A DNA stretch of 64,000 bases. Origin: Ignavibacteriota bacterium. Its GTDB lineage: Bacteria > Bacteroidota > Ignavibacteria > Ignavibacteriales > Ignavibacteriaceae. Below the pieces are notes generated by a model. It was not told the DNA's origin, did not search any database, and saw only the letters and a list, made by a program, of their open reading frames with translations. A program made the translations under genes and the position numbers. The stretch covers positions 248,001-312,000 of the forward strand of contig CP053446.1 in the NCBI GenBank assembly GCA_013285405.1. Reading direction: 5' to 3'. Positions 63,898 to 64,000 of this stretch are shown one piece after another. Positions within the stretch are counted from its first letter, which is position 1; each line of letters opens with the position of its first letter.

Positions 63898-64000
63898 TTA
63901 ATTAAATGGAATTCCAATTGTTAGAACTGCAGCGGCAAAAAATCCTCCGCCATCAATGAAGTCACCATTTGTTTGAAGATCAACAAAGTCTTCTTTGTCT
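63898..64000 (-). CDS. hypothetical barrel protein, C-terminal part only
   Basis: The frame is open to the right edge and ends in GGGFFAAAVLTIGIPFN. It matches the end of the neighbour (GGFTAVLQLNVGFPLL) in length and pattern. Only 33 residues are visible. Confidence 0.6.
   Translation of the reverse strand, partial: DKEDFVDLQTNGDFIDGGGFFAAAVLTIGIPFN

Overview
The window looks like a chromosomal segment from an AT-rich member of the Bacteroidota/Chlorobi group, most likely an Ignavibacteria-type lineage. Two secreted proteins end in the NYPNPFNP-type sorting domain that marks type IX secretion cargo. There is a TonB-dependent receptor with a CarboxypepD_reg-like leader domain, a DUF4296 lipoprotein, and several promoters of the Bacteroidota form (TTG, 19-20 nt spacer, TAnnTTTG). 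No rRNA, tRNA or CRISPR array was seen. The lineage call is inferred from these protein and promoter signatures only.

Layout. 1-3.6 kb: a partial sugar dehydrogenase with a sorting domain, a class D beta-lactamase, an RNA methyltransferase and a Crp-type regulator. 3.8-9.1 kb: YceI, then a leftward group of hydroxyacyl-CoA dehydrogenase, acetate kinase, an atypical SDR and a COG2509 flavoprotein. 9.4-16.2 kb: a very large BNR-repeat secreted protein, RecQ, a DUF4296 lipoprotein and a rhomboid protease. 16.3-25.2 kb: pgk, gap, ferritin, a VapBC pair and nuoABCDEF. 25.3-30.4 kb: a TylF-like methyltransferase broken by a stop, a GT39-like membrane enzyme, a barrel protein and an anti-sigma-type ATPase. 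30.4-42.7 kb: mdh, rplU-rpmA, and a long leftward run with a TonB receptor, xseAB, dxs, an oxidoreductase and a PhoB/PhoR-type pair. 43-50 kb: a cytochrome b/molybdopterin fusion, a methyltransferase, an MNT-HEPN toxin pair, and reverse transsulfuration (CGL and CBS) with an S23 four-helix gene between them. 50-59.8 kb: an accessory, defence-like stretch with a DUF2335 pair, a single-chain type IIG/ISP restriction-modification enzyme, membrane proteins and a DUF262-HNH enzyme with a RAMA-like tail. 59.8-64 kb: fmt, def, a second AbrB/VapC pair, an M29-type peptidase and tandem barrel proteins.

The most striking structure is a set of short GC-richer palindromic elements scattered between genes and also sitting in frame inside coding sequences: twice in the restriction-modification gene, once each in fmt and in a membrane protein, and at the C-terminus of NuoE. 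They add short peptides without breaking the reading frame. A second notable locus is the MNT-HEPN module, bounded by an 11-bp direct repeat and lying next to a detached 33-codon copy of the end of the neighbouring cystathionine gamma-lyase gene. A third is the DUF262 gene, bracketed by structured noncoding DNA that resembles cassette boundaries.
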